Assembly (NCBI RefSeq): GCF_007680605.1
Contig: NZ_VEIO01000001.1
Span: forward strand, 62,001 to 126,000
Source: Paenibacillus xylanexedens
GTDB taxonomy: Bacteria; Bacillota; Bacilli; Paenibacillales; Paenibacillaceae
DNA length: 64,000 nt
Direction: 5' to 3'
Made by a program: the position numbers and the translations under genes
The notes under the pieces: model-generated
The model's database searches: none
What the model was told of the DNA's origin: nothing
The model's input: only the letters and a program-made list of their open reading frames with translations
Part shown: positions 43,765-53,465 of the stretch, in pieces
How the letters are laid out: every line of letters starts with the position of its first letter
How positions within the stretch are numbered: position 1 is the stretch's first letter

Positions 43765-44205
43765 TCAATCTTGTAATTCATGATAATTACCAGTCCACGG
43801 ATCAAAAACGTATGAATTTACTTCTGAATTTTTTTCCACTGAGAACATATAACCTTTTTTAATTTCATTAGATTCATCTTCAATTAACGTATTCTTCTGT
43901 TTATTAACCACATAAGGTTCTTCTAGGTTTTGAGTGACCTTATCTACCGCACTTTCATACGTGTATTGAGGAAGTGTGGTTATCGTATAAATTGGAATAA
44001 ATATTAAAAAGAGTGTTTGTAAAAAAAACACTATTTCTTTACGTTTTTTACTTAGTTGAACTTTTAAGAAATAACTCAGCACCATGAAAAAAACTAACAC
44101 TCCAATGAAAGGAAAAAGATCTAAAATATTATTGTATCGATATTGTAAAAAAATTAAAAAAGCCACTTCTATCAGACAAGCAATAATGATTAGTCTTCTA
44201 TACAT
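43765..44205 (-). CDS. Small integral membrane protein
   Basis: A 146-residue protein with three hydrophobic helices in the first 85 residues (RLIIIACLIEVAFLIFLQY, IGVLVFFMVLSYFL, IVFFLQTLFLIFIPIYTI) and a polar C-terminal domain. The second of two adjacent ATGs fits AAGGAGA better. Function unknown. Confidence 0.6.
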   Translation of the reverse strand: MYRRLIIIACLIEVAFLIFLQYRYNNILDLFPFIGVLVFFMVLSYFLKVQLSKKRKEIVFFLQTLFLIFIPIYTITTLPQYTYESAVDKVTQNLEEPYVVNKQKNTLIEDESNEIKKGYMFSVEKNSEVNSYVFDPWTGNYHELQD

Positions 44206-44241
44206 CATATCTCCTTTGAATAAGTAGTTGAAGCCAAGCAT

Positions 44242-44594
44242 TATATGCTCCGATTATGCATAGATCAGTAACCCCTGTTACTTGAAACACTTAAAATACT
44301 AACAATCAGAAGAGAAGAAAAAAGAAGTGAATAATTCTTCCATACGGATACTCCTTTAAATAATATACTTTAAAACGTTTTATATCCAATCATTTCCTAA
44401 TATAATTACATCATATCATTTAAGGCAAATGATTATCTTTTGACCATGAGTTGTTTTAAAAAAAGTCCGACCACCTTCTAAGCGAATTTGGTGTATAAAT
44501 TAAGTGAGGATGTATCGCCTACATCTTTGTCTCGAATGTATATGTTACAATGATAGAAAGTTTATAAAAATACAAATAACAGAAGGTTTAGCGT
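44242..44594. other. Divergent intergenic region
   Basis: No gene seen. ATATGTTACAATGATAGAAAGTT at about 44538-44560 closely repeats a segment at 43437-43460 (shown by the shared blocks TATATGTTA and AATGATAGAAAGTT). Both contain an extended -10-like TGTTAAAAT / TGTTACAAT and precede a ribosome binding site, so they are probably duplicated promoters. Confidence 0.4.
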
Positions 44595-44837
44595 ATGAAA
44601 TGGCATAAAGTGAGAGAACTTTTCCCTGACCAATTTGTCCTGGTTTCCATCCTTCAATATCATGAGGAAGATAACAAAAAAATCGTAGATGAAGTTGCAC
44701 CAATTCGTACCGTATCCGAACAAGATGCGAATAAAGAGTTTTTTCGAGTAGAGCCTGGTAACGTTGTATATCATACTTCTAATCCAGACTTTGTGATCCA
44801 TCTCCGTAAAGATCCATTAATGAGGGCGGGATATTGA
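44595..44837 (+). CDS. Small hypothetical protein
   Basis: An 80-residue protein. ATG 44595 follows AGAAGG. It begins MKWHKVRELFPDQFVLVSILQYHEED and ends RKDPLMRAGY; such proteins resemble short cargo genes of mobile islands. No known family recognised. It is followed after 37 bp by a membrane protein gene. Confidence 0.55.
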   Translation: MKWHKVRELFPDQFVLVSILQYHEEDNKKIVDEVAPIRTVSEQDANKEFFRVEPGNVVYHTSNPDFVIHLRKDPLMRAGY

Positions 44838-44874
44838 ACCGATATGGAGCAAAAGATTTAGAAGGGGAGAGCCT

Positions 44875-45288
44875 ATGAGCGAAAGAGCTGAAAAGAAATT
44901 GAAAATGCAATTTGGTCTCATCATATTATTTATTTTTATCATTGGCGTGCAATTAATTGTCAAAAACTACTTCGTGAATGATCCACCCGCATGGACAACT
45001 GGATTATACATTTCTTGTTTTATTATATTTTGTATACTTGGACTGCTAACCTACCTTGATCTCAGAAACCAAGAGCAATTCGTAACCATTGGACAAATCG
45101 TAGATGTGAAGAAGGATAAATATATCATTATAGTCAAAGGGCTGGGGAGAGGTCATCGTAAAATATTAATAAAAGATAGTCATATCCTGAATATGATGCA
45201 GCCAGATGAACTAATTGAAATCACGAGATTAAAATATACAAACATGATAACGAAGAAAGTGTACCAGGATCAGGAGATGCAGCTTTGA
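44875..45288 (+). CDS. Small membrane protein with soluble tail
   Basis: A 137-residue protein. ATG 44875 follows AAGGGGAGAG. Two helices (about residues 13-31 and 44-61) and a C-terminal beta-like domain (TIGQIVDVKKDKYIIIVKGLGRGHRK) resembling NfeD or OB-fold tails. Unknown role; likely cotranscribed with 44595. Confidence 0.6.
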   Translation: MSERAEKKLKMQFGLIILFIFIIGVQLIVKNYFVNDPPAWTTGLYISCFIIFCILGLLTYLDLRNQEQFVTIGQIVDVKKDKYIIIVKGLGRGHRKILIKDSHILNMMQPDELIEITRLKYTNMITKKVYQDQEMQL

Positions 45289-45306
45289 TCAAGTGATGAA
45301 AGGGTT

Positions 45307-45465
45307 GTGATTTTTTTACATATCGTTGACAGTAATAAGCAAGCTGATGCATTTAAAAGAAGCAAGGGAGTAGAGCTATTTGCTACACCACTCAATGGTT
45401 GTGACCTACAGGAAGCTGTAGATACTCGTAATGAATTTGAAAAGTCTTTAAATAGTCTAAAATAG
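45307..45465 (+). CDS. Putative 52-residue protein
   Basis: GTG 45307 preceded by AAAGGG, reading VIFLHIVDSNKQADAFKRSK...EFEKSLNSLK. Composition is protein-like. It may be an intact small gene or the remnant of a larger one. A hairpin with T-run follows 52 bp later. Confidence 0.35.
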   Translation: MIFLHIVDSNKQADAFKRSKGVELFATPLNGCDLQEAVDTRNEFEKSLNSLK

Positions 45466-45516
45466 TTAGGTCAAGCATTGGTGTAATCTGCAGAAGACCG
45501 ATATCAGAATTGCCTA

Positions 45517-45545
45517 AAACCTTTGCGAAGCAAGGGTTTTTTATT
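45517..45545 (+). terminator. Rho-independent terminator
   Basis: AAACCTTTGC, GAA, GCAAGGGTTT with one mismatch, then TTTATT. The following 45546-45854 holds no intact gene. A minus-strand open frame there (containing SPKFRKTLWDKNYISDF) might be a gene fragment. Confidence 0.7.
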
Positions 45546-45854
45546 ATTATTTTGCATAATGTTTTATACGACAATATACACGTACTCTATGATTTTGAAG
45601 ACCCTATAAGTCAGATCTATAGTTTTGAAGCGATCAAAAAGGGGTTATGCGTCCTGCAGGGCGATTTTCAAACCTCAATTCAGTTGTGGTCATGATATCA
45701 GTAAAGTCTGAAATATAATTTTTATCCCACAATGTTTTACGAAATTTAGGACTTTTGAAGGAATAAGTAGGATTAGTGTCGAATTGGGAAGAATATGTAG
45801 AGGTTACAATTGATTGTTTGAGGATGAACCAAGGAAATGGAGAGAAGGAGCGAG

Positions 45855-47123
45855 ATGCTAAGAATTGAAGTGTTTCCAGCATCGTACGGAGATAGTTTTT
45901 TAGTTACGTGTACCGGAGAGCAAAAATGTTACCTTCTTATCGATATGGGATTTATGTCAACGTATTCAAAGAGTATTAAAGCCAAACTATTAGAAATCAA
46001 GAACAATGGTGAGAGCTTGTCTTTGATGATTCTTACTCATGTTGATGATGATCACATCTCAGGGGCAATAAAGTTTTTTGCAGAAAATGAATATCATGAG
46101 CATCCCCAAATAGTAAGGGTTGAAAATATCTGGTTTAACAGCTACAGACATTTACAGTTTGAAAAAAAGTATGCTTCTGATAAGGTGTTAACAGATGAGA
46201 ACTCGTTTATACTGGAGAATTTGAAAGGTAAAGAAAGGCCGCGAGAGCAAGGCTTAAGGAGCATAGGTAGCATAGGGGCAATACAAGGCTCGACATTAGC
46301 TTCATTATTGTATCACTATAAATATTTAGAAGTGTGGAATTCACATTTTAATAAAAATGCTGTATTAGTTGAAAAACAGGACGATGAAACCTTAAAAAGA
46401 ATTCAACTGACGGATGAAGTAAGTATTACTATTTTATCTCCAGATATAAATAAACTTAGTGCTTTGGACGCTTTATGGAAAGAAAAGCTCGTTTCTGAAG
46501 GATACAAAGGACCAATATTAAGTAGTGAGTTAATGGATGATGCTTTTGAAGTATACTCAGTAAATTATAATGGAAAAGATAAACGGAATAAAAAACTTTA
46601 CAAAGTCTCTTCTCATCAGGAGGTTGAGAAGATAGCTAATGCTCCCATTATCGAAGATTGTTCACCTGTAAATGGTAGCTCGATTGCGTTTATTTTAGAG
46701 TTTCAAAACAAAAAGGTTCTTTTTTTAGCAGACTCACATCCCGATATCATAGTTGAAAATCTTAAAAAAATTATGTTGAAAGAAAAAATTGAAAAAATAC
46801 ATTTTGATGCCGTAAAAATTTCTCATCATGGTAGTAAACATAATACAAGTAATGAATTATTGGAGATAATTGATACAGACAAGTATATATTCTCGACAAA
46901 TGGAAGAGGAAAAGGTTTTGTTCATCCTGATATTGAAACTGTCCTAAAAATAATAACAGTTAAAACTGATAGGAAAAAGACTTTAATTTTTAATTACAAA
47001 CCAGTTCATATTTTTCAGATTATTAATAATAACGATTTAATAGAAAAATATAATTATGAAATTATACACATGAATGATGCATCTGTTGGAAAAGACAATT
47101 ATATTACCACTATAAATATCTAA
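45855..47123 (+). CDS. MBL-fold metallohydrolase of a defence-type operon
   Basis: A 422-residue soluble protein. ATG 45855 follows GAAGGAG; ATG 45837 is upstream of the site. The metallo-beta-lactamase motif is THVDDDHISG (H-x-D-D-D-H, about residues 62-67), with LLIDMG before and KISHHGSKHNTS later, as in ComEC-type MBL domains. There are no membrane helices, so it is cytoplasmic. It is followed 3 bp later by the protease-nuclease gene. In conflict systems such proteins are predicted to hydrolyse nucleic acids or cyclic nucleotides. Strongly AT-rich coding sequence compared with the sugar operon upstream. Confidence 0.75.
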   Translation: MLRIEVFPASYGDSFLVTCTGEQKCYLLIDMGFMSTYSKSIKAKLLEIKNNGESLSLMILTHVDDDHISGAIKFFAENEYHEHPQIVRVENIWFNSYRHLQFEKKYASDKVLTDENSFILENLKGKERPREQGLRSIGSIGAIQGSTLASLLYHYKYLEVWNSHFNKNAVLVEKQDDETLKRIQLTDEVSITILSPDINKLSALDALWKEKLVSEGYKGPILSSELMDDAFEVYSVNYNGKDKRNKKLYKVSSHQEVEKIANAPIIEDCSPVNGSSIAFILEFQNKKVLFLADSHPDIIVENLKKIMLKEKIEKIHFDAVKISHHGSKHNTSNELLEIIDTDKYIFSTNGRGKGFVHPDIETVLKIITVKTDRKKTLIFNYKPVHIFQIINNNDLIEKYNYEIIHMNDASVGKDNYITTINI

Positions 47124-47126
47124 CCT

Positions 47127-48671
47127 TTGGAGGGAGTTATCATAACTAACATTAAGAAAATTTACGAGATAACATCCATTTTAATGTGTGGTGGAATCCA
47201 AGGTACTGCATTTTTCATTGATGAAAGCTTTGCTGTAACTGCAAAGCATTGTGTGAACAATAATATTGATAAAAATGCAGATATCTTATTGTGTTTTGTT
47301 GATAACAGTAAGAAAGAATCAAGCTGTAGAGCTGAGATTGTCGATTATGATGAAGAATTAGATATTGCGTTGCTACGTCTTTCTGAGCCAGTGAGTCATG
47401 TGAAAGAATGGGTTCAGCTATGTAGCGATAAGGTCATTCAAGATCAAAACTGGGAAACTGTAGGCTACCCCGAAAATTGGAATGAAATCGAAGAAGGAAC
47501 AAAGCATTGTTATATCAAGGGTAGTGTTCACTATATTGATGATTTTGAGAAAAAAACTGTATATGATGTTCATTTGTCTAGCAATTTAATAAAGGAAGAC
47601 TGGCCTTATACTTTAGGAGGGCTCTCAGGTTCTCCATTAATTATTGATGGAAAGATTCAAGGTATTATTGTCCGTGAGGAAAATAGTGTAATTAAATCTC
47701 AACTAAAAGCAGTTAGTTTCAAGAAATGTGAAGCATTTCTTATAAAAAATCAAAGAGGAATTAGTGGTTCATTTACTAGTAACAATACACTAGTTACTGG
47801 ACGACTTGAAATTCAGATGCAAAGCTGTAATGAATTTTTTCAAAAAATAGATTCTGTAGCAGCGGATAATGGTTTGAGAGTGGTTATTGATCCGTATTAT
47901 TTGAAGTATGACAAAACAGGTAAAAGTAAAATAAAGGATTTAGCTGAATACTTAGCAAATTCTTTGAATCAATATGTATGTAACCTTTCAGAATTGAAAG
48001 AGTTATCAACAAAGCCTATGAAAGTGAATGAAATTTATAGAAAAACTAAAATTGCAATTCATGAAATACATAGGCAAGGAAAGTTGGGTTCTATTCTACT
48101 TTGGATGCTACTGGAAGGTGTTGTAGGAGTTCCAAAGTTTTTTAAACGATTTGGTATGGCAAACACTGATATGAATTTTAGCGAAGTACATTTAGGAATG
48201 AAAGAAAGTAAATTACTGTTTTATTTGGGAGAAGGGAAATTAAGTAGTGACTTTAACAAAAGTGTAATGAATTTAATGGAAATATTATCTGAATGTGCTG
48301 ATATTCAGAAAGATATATATATTTCAGATGAAAACATGTATAACGACCTTTCTCAAGGTCATTTCAAGTTCTTAATAGACAAGTTTATAAATCATAAAAC
48401 TAGAGACTGGGATGATATTATACTGGAAATAGCTGTTTTTACAGGGTATGATTCAATGCAATTGAAAAGGGTTGAATCTGCAAATTACTCAAATAACATC
48501 GAAGAAATATTCAAACAAGTCTACAGTATTGAATCTGAACATAACAGCAGTTCTATCTATGATAAATTGCTTTCGGTAGGAAATATAAATCAAATGACAA
48601 TAAAATGGTTTATCCTTCCGTTCAATAACGTATCAGAGTTTGAAGAAATGGTATTAAAAGAATTTGAGTAA
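47127..48671 (+). CDS. Trypsin-like protease fused to HamA/DUF1837-like nuclease
   Basis: 514 residues. N-terminal trypsin-like domain (about 1-205) with all three catalytic residues: His in AVTAKHCV (about 40), Asp in EELDIALLRL (about 79), Ser in GGLSGSPL (about 167). The C-terminal part (about 215-514) resembles HamA of the Hachiman system: LLWMLLEGVVGVPKFF, then FSEVHLGMKESKLLFYLGEGKL, where E and GEGK (about 353 and 368-371) fit a PD-(D/E)xK site. The GGAGGGA site is followed only by ATC/ATA, so the start is either TTG 47127 or a rare codon near 47142. Assignment to DUF1837 is from memory of the motif. Confidence 0.65.
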   Translation: MEGVIITNIKKIYEITSILMCGGIQGTAFFIDESFAVTAKHCVNNNIDKNADILLCFVDNSKKESSCRAEIVDYDEELDIALLRLSEPVSHVKEWVQLCSDKVIQDQNWETVGYPENWNEIEEGTKHCYIKGSVHYIDDFEKKTVYDVHLSSNLIKEDWPYTLGGLSGSPLIIDGKIQGIIVREENSVIKSQLKAVSFKKCEAFLIKNQRGISGSFTSNNTLVTGRLEIQMQSCNEFFQKIDSVAADNGLRVVIDPYYLKYDKTGKSKIKDLAEYLANSLNQYVCNLSELKELSTKPMKVNEIYRKTKIAIHEIHRQGKLGSILLWMLLEGVVGVPKFFKRFGMANTDMNFSEVHLGMKESKLLFYLGEGKLSSDFNKSVMNLMEILSECADIQKDIYISDENMYNDLSQGHFKFLIDKFINHKTRDWDDIILEIAVFTGYDSMQLKRVESANYSNNIEEIFKQVYSIESEHNSSSIYDKLLSVGNINQMTIKWFILPFNNVSEFEEMVLKEFE

Positions 48672-48798
48672 TAATTATGCACATTTTTTAAAAGAATAAA
48701 TAAATACATCAATGAGAACTGGTGTTCCTTTTTGGCTTGAAGAGGTGTAATATAGTAAATAGTTGGACCTTTAAAATGAAAATGAAGGGGGTATTAAA

Positions 48799-51342
48799 GT
48801 GAATCCTTTAGTTGCAAGAGTTCAAACTAAAGAGAGGGTTGATGAACTCCTTAAAAAGATTAAAGTAATTGAAATTTATAGCGAGTTTTTTAAGAATACA
48901 AATAGTGATTTTCAAAAATTAACTTTAGACGAAACGAAAATATTAATTGAAGTGGCTAATATACTAGCTTCATCTTCAGATGTAGAAGACATGAAAATCG
49001 CTTTACAGATCGTGACCACTCTCCCACTAATTCATACTTCTAAGGGAGTTGAACTAAGTTCATTTCTAATTTTAAGAAAGCTAGGAAATTATCCGGCAAT
49101 ATCATTGTTGCAAAAAAAGAAAGAAATTGTTGATTATAAAGCCTATTTAGGAGGCTTAGCAACGCTGGAGGAATTTGTGCGTGAAAGCATAAATACAAGA
49201 AACTTTCTCGGAAAGGAATACTTACTAACGAATTTCCAAAAAAAGGTGACAGACCTAGCGAATGATAATTTTGGGGTAAGTGTGTCTGCTCCAACATCTG
49301 CAGGTAAGTCTTTTGTTTTTTTGAAAATTTTGTTGGATCGGGTTATTGAAGAGCCTGGATCAACAGCAATATATATAGTGCCTACACGGGCATTAATTAG
49401 ACAAGTAATGAACGATATTTTGCTACATATAAAAGAATTTGATTTAAAAGGTGTTAACGTTAGTTGTTCATCGGAGACCGAAGTCCTTATTAAAAATAAT
49501 GAGCGGTCTAATATCCTAGTATTGACTCAGGAAAGGCTTTACCATTTATGTGCAGATATAGATTCTTCACATAATTTGAAAACTAAAATAATTATTATAG
49601 ATGAAGCACAAAATATTCAAAGTGGTGGTAGAGGCGTATTACTGGAAAACTCCATTAAATTTGCTCAAACACTATGGCCTCAAGCAAAAATAGTGTTTTC
49701 TAGTCCATTAGTAGAAAACCCTGAAAAACTACTAGAAACGTTTGAAATAGCAAATGGAATTGAAGAAAAGGAAAAATTCCCTTTAGTTAGACAGAATTTG
49801 ATAAAAGTTGATGTAAAAGCGGATAAGCTAGTGATTAAAACAGTATTTGATGAAGAAGAACTTGAAATTGGATCACTAGACTTTGCTCAAGATGGGACAG
49901 CCGACTATAAGCTTCTTGCGGATGTTGCTTTGGCTTTATGGAATAATCAAACATCAATTATATATGCAAGTGAGCCAATGAGATCTACTGATGTAATAAG
50001 AGCTATAGCATTTAATGGAGGTTTCCAGAGGTTATACAACGAAAAGCTTGATGAATTCGCGGATTTTATTGAAGAGTACATTTCAAACAATTATGAATTG
50101 GCTAACTTTATTCGTCGAGGACTTGCGTTTCACTTCGGTTCCTTGCCACCAATAATTAGATCAGGAATAGAAGATTTATTTAAATCGGGTGACTTAAAAA
50201 TAGTAAGTTGTACTTCTACTTTGTTGGAAGGGATGAATATGCCAGCCAAAAACATCTTTGTGCATAAGCCAGAAAAAGGCAGTAACGAACCGATGGATAA
50301 ATTAAACTTTTGGAATTTAGCTGGTAGAGCGGGTCGCATGGGGAACGACTTTTCAGGCAACATAATTTGTTTGGAATTAGAAAAATGGAAAGAAAATCCC
50401 TTTAAAGGGTCTAGAGAACAATATATAATTCCTTCAACAGAAAAAAGATTAAAGACAGAGAGTTTGGAGTTTAAAGAATTTCTTTTAAACAATACTTCTA
50501 ATCCAAAATCTGATGATTATAATGAACAACTAGTATCTGTAATTCTTAATGAAAGAATTCGGGGTAAAAAGTTACAAGGATCAATTTATGAAAATGAATC
50601 AAATGTCGCTACACTAATAGAGATAGATCTTATTGCAGAATCTTTAATAGAAGATTTCCGTCCCCCTAAAGAATTGTTGCAAAGAATACCAGGTATATTA
50701 CCACAAAAAATAAATGAGTTATGGGTATTCTTCTCAAATAGTGATAATCTTGAGGAACTGATGCCAATGTATCCTGTATTTTCATATGGAGATAGCTATA
50801 AACGTTTTAAAAAAATCATAGGATTATTTGGTGATTTTTTCGAAAACAGCAACTGGAACGAAGCATTTGTAACGAAAATATCAATTAATGCTTATAGGTG
50901 GATGTTGGGGAATTCACTTTCTTCAATAATTTTTTATGATAAAAAAAGCTTGACTAAAAAAGAAAGGAGTTTAACAAGTCTTGTTAAATCGCAGGTTGAG
51001 TTTCTTAACAATACAATTAGATATAAAATAGTAAAGTATATGCAGGTATATACGGAAGTATTAAAAGCTTATTTAATTTTTGTTAATAAGAATGATGATG
51101 CTGAAAAGCTTGTTAATTTAGCAGCCTATCTAGAGTACGGAGCCTGTACAGTTCCAGCTCTTGAATTTATGGCAATAGGCCTTCCTAGAGAAGCGGCATT
51201 ACTACTATCCAGTAACTTAGGTTATAGAGAAGTATATACGGCTGAAATTTGCATGGATTGGTTAAAAATACTTGATGTTGAATCGTTAAACACTAGTGTC
51301 TACATGAAGAAGCAAATAACAACTGTTCAAAACAGTATATAA
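48799..51342 (+). CDS. hamB: HamB-like superfamily 2 helicase
   Basis: An 847-residue Ski2/HamB-type helicase. GTG 48799 follows AAGGGGG. Motifs: Walker A SAPTSAGKSF (about 163-173), Ia YIVPTRALIRQ, II IIIDEAQNI (268-271), III FSSPL, V STLLEGMNMPAKNIFV, VI NLAGRAGRMG (about 504-514). The unique N-terminus is helical and the C-terminus is long and helical. In Hachiman, HamB scans DNA, and loss of inhibition frees the HamA nuclease. A 127 bp gap with an internal promoter-like TATAGTAAAT separates it from the previous gene. Defence role is inferred. Confidence 0.75.
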   Translation: MNPLVARVQTKERVDELLKKIKVIEIYSEFFKNTNSDFQKLTLDETKILIEVANILASSSDVEDMKIALQIVTTLPLIHTSKGVELSSFLILRKLGNYPAISLLQKKKEIVDYKAYLGGLATLEEFVRESINTRNFLGKEYLLTNFQKKVTDLANDNFGVSVSAPTSAGKSFVFLKILLDRVIEEPGSTAIYIVPTRALIRQVMNDILLHIKEFDLKGVNVSCSSETEVLIKNNERSNILVLTQERLYHLCADIDSSHNLKTKIIIIDEAQNIQSGGRGVLLENSIKFAQTLWPQAKIVFSSPLVENPEKLLETFEIANGIEEKEKFPLVRQNLIKVDVKADKLVIKTVFDEEELEIGSLDFAQDGTADYKLLADVALALWNNQTSIIYASEPMRSTDVIRAIAFNGGFQRLYNEKLDEFADFIEEYISNNYELANFIRRGLAFHFGSLPPIIRSGIEDLFKSGDLKIVSCTSTLLEGMNMPAKNIFVHKPEKGSNEPMDKLNFWNLAGRAGRMGNDFSGNIICLELEKWKENPFKGSREQYIIPSTEKRLKTESLEFKEFLLNNTSNPKSDDYNEQLVSVILNERIRGKKLQGSIYENESNVATLIEIDLIAESLIEDFRPPKELLQRIPGILPQKINELWVFFSNSDNLEELMPMYPVFSYGDSYKRFKKIIGLFGDFFENSNWNEAFVTKISINAYRWMLGNSLSSIIFYDKKSLTKKERSLTSLVKSQVEFLNNTIRYKIVKYMQVYTEVLKAYLIFVNKNDDAEKLVNLAAYLEYGACTVPALEFMAIGLPREAALLLSSNLGYREVYTAEICMDWLKILDVESLNTSVYMKKQITTVQNSI

Positions 51343-52902
51343 GTGCATTTTACTCTTAACCTGGCGGTTAATTTATGTTGACTGGCTTGAAGGCGCATTT
51401 TATTCTACAATGAGTAAGGAACCGATAGTACATAACTCGACGCGTGAGTTATGTACTGCTGGTTGTGTATGGAAGAGGAGGAATGTCATAATTCAAACGG
51501 CTACTTTAGCAACTTTTTTAATACTTCTAAGCACTTATGATTCTAAAGTAAATAAAATCGACTGCGCACTCTTCTGGTAAGTTCCATTCGATGCGCGCAT
51601 AATGAGCGATTGGGATTCTGAATCTCCCGAACAAACCCTTCGCAAGATTAAAAAGCCCCTTTTCTCACTCTTCTCTGACTCAGTTGTAGATGAGTTGATT
51701 TTTGGAAAAGAGGTGCTCCCTCAAAAAGCTTCGTCCAATAGTGCCGCGCCATCACTCGTTAGTCAATTTCACGAATCTTGGATGCATTACTGTTAGTATC
51801 CTCTAGAATTTAATAGAAATAATTATTAAATAGAAAGCTCTGATCTATAAAAGTTTAAGGGCAGTCCTGGTGATTAGCTAGAATATAAACTGGAGTGTCC
51901 GAATACATAATTAACTATGCAATATATGCATAAAACCCCATTTGACCGGTAATCCTTTGAGAAGCAATATGCATTAAATCGCAGAAAAAGAAAGCTCCGC
52001 AAGATGGGGCGACGTATACTTAGCGCCATGAAATAACCATTAGAGCAACGCAAAAACAAGCAATACAGAGAAAAGTTTTCCATAGACGGCATTTCTGTTG
52101 TGCCAAACAATGTCGGGATATTAAGTGTTACTAGATTCAGTGGAAGAAAACGTCTATTTGCCAAAGGGTTTTGTAAATGAGGACGACCTGCTCCGCCGTT
52201 ATTCCTGAATCGGTAACAACAAAAATTTATCTACCTTAAAAATCACAAAAGAAGACCATGCGACGGTGACGCATCTTCAAGCACCATTGATATGTACCGA
52301 GTTGACAGGTGATATCTTGAACACAGAAGAACCGTTGAAAACTTGATGTTGCTAGGCTCTTGTTTTTTCCAGATGAACACTGTCACGAAGTAAAATGACA
52401 AAGGATTGTCCTTGGACAGATCGTGAATAGTTAAAAAATACTGGTTTTATTATGGTCATGGATTATGCTTATGGTAAGTCGGAACATTTGAATCGTTATA
52501 AAGAAGACATGCTTAGAGTCAAACGTTTCTGTTATTTGAAGTGGCTTCATGTTTCGTTCCTACAAGGCAACATGTAACTTCACTGCAGAATTGTTCTCTT
52601 TGGTAAGAAGCCAGGGAAACCGTATTTTTCCCACTGTCATCATGTTGAAGTCAATTATTTAGAAAGGCCAGCCCTCCGCCTCGTTTCACGATTGTAATTG
52701 TGGATAAGCAGATGAAAAAGCATGGTATTCTAACACCGAAGATTTTTTCTGTATCATTTTATTATAGTTCGATATTCGCATTAAAATAATAATAAATCTA
52801 TTTATAATTGGATGAGGCAGAGAAAGTATATTTGTGCTATCTAGGCGTAGCCTCGCATTTAACAAGACATGATGCAGTTAGACCCATCAGAGAGGTGCAT
52901 GT
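51343..52902. other. Gene-poor decayed region
   Basis: No intact gene is seen in 1.56 kb. Several short open frames are broken by stops (for example SDWDSESPEQTLRKIKKP at 51602 and a plus-strand stretch around 51980-52180 with KNKQYREKFSIDGISVV after an in-frame TAA). Composition looks like former coding sequence, possibly a transposase or phage gene, but I could not identify one. Confidence 0.5.
51427..51457. promoter_or_regulatory. Perfect 12-7-12 palindrome
   Basis: AGTACATAACTC, GACGCGT, GAGTTATGTACT, 85 bp after the helicase stop. No T-run follows, so a terminator is possible only if inefficient; it may instead be a recombination or binding site. Confidence 0.5.
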
Positions 52903-53091
52903 ATGAGCCGGTTGCTTGACTTATTGGAAGAGGAACGGCGCAAGCTTAATCAGCTTGGAGAGGCATCCTTGAAGCAAGCTATTCCGTTGTGGGACAATCC
53001 TGCGGTTCAGGAGCAGAGCCGGAGGGTGGATGAACTGGTGGCACGAGTTAATGAAACGAAGGCGAAACTTAGTCGAGTGGTACGGCAATGA
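52903..53091 (+). CDS. Spo0E-like aspartyl-phosphate phosphatase family protein
   Basis: A 62-residue helical hairpin. ATG 52903 follows GAGAGGTG. LLEEERRKLNQLGEA, a short turn with PLWDNPAVQ, then SRRVDELVARVNETK matches the two-helix Spo0E layout with an S-x-x-x-D motif. Such proteins dephosphorylate Spo0A~P; this member is divergent, so the role is tentative. Probably cotranscribed with the next gene. Confidence 0.55.
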   Translation: MSRLLDLLEEERRKLNQLGEASLKQAIPLWDNPAVQEQSRRVDELVARVNETKAKLSRVVRQ

Positions 53092-53124
53092 GCGAAGTAC
53101 ATAATGCGTAGGGGAGGAGAAGCT

Positions 53125-53430
53125 ATGGATTTTCCGCCGTGGATGCAACGAGCGATTCAGGCAAGGTTGGATGAGATGTCTTCACAGATCGAGCATGATC
53201 CTGAACTGAGCCGTGTACGTGGGGAAACCGACGAAGCGTTTGAAGCTTTGTTTGCTGGCAAGGATGTTGAGCTAACAGCTGAATATGCTGAATGGGAGAA
53301 TCGTTACATTGTCAGCAAAGGCATAGAAAATGAACGGTTGTACATTCAAGGGCTGCGAGATGGTATTCAGCTAACGGCTTCCTTGTTAGGTCAGTCGATG
53401 TTGGCGGAGAGAGGGCATGAATCTGACTAA
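53125..53430 (+). CDS. Small helical hypothetical protein
   Basis: A 101-residue helical protein. ATG 53125 follows GGGGAGGAG. It has DEMSSQIEHDPELSRVRGETDEAF and a C-terminal YIQGLRDGIQLTASLLG, a pattern I associate with small DUF6809-like proteins found next to Spo0E-like genes. Unknown function. Confidence 0.6.
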   Translation: MDFPPWMQRAIQARLDEMSSQIEHDPELSRVRGETDEAFEALFAGKDVELTAEYAEWENRYIVSKGIENERLYIQGLRDGIQLTASLLGQSMLAERGHESD

Positions 53431-53465
53431 CACGCTAGTTGATTTACGAAACTTAGCAATGTGAA

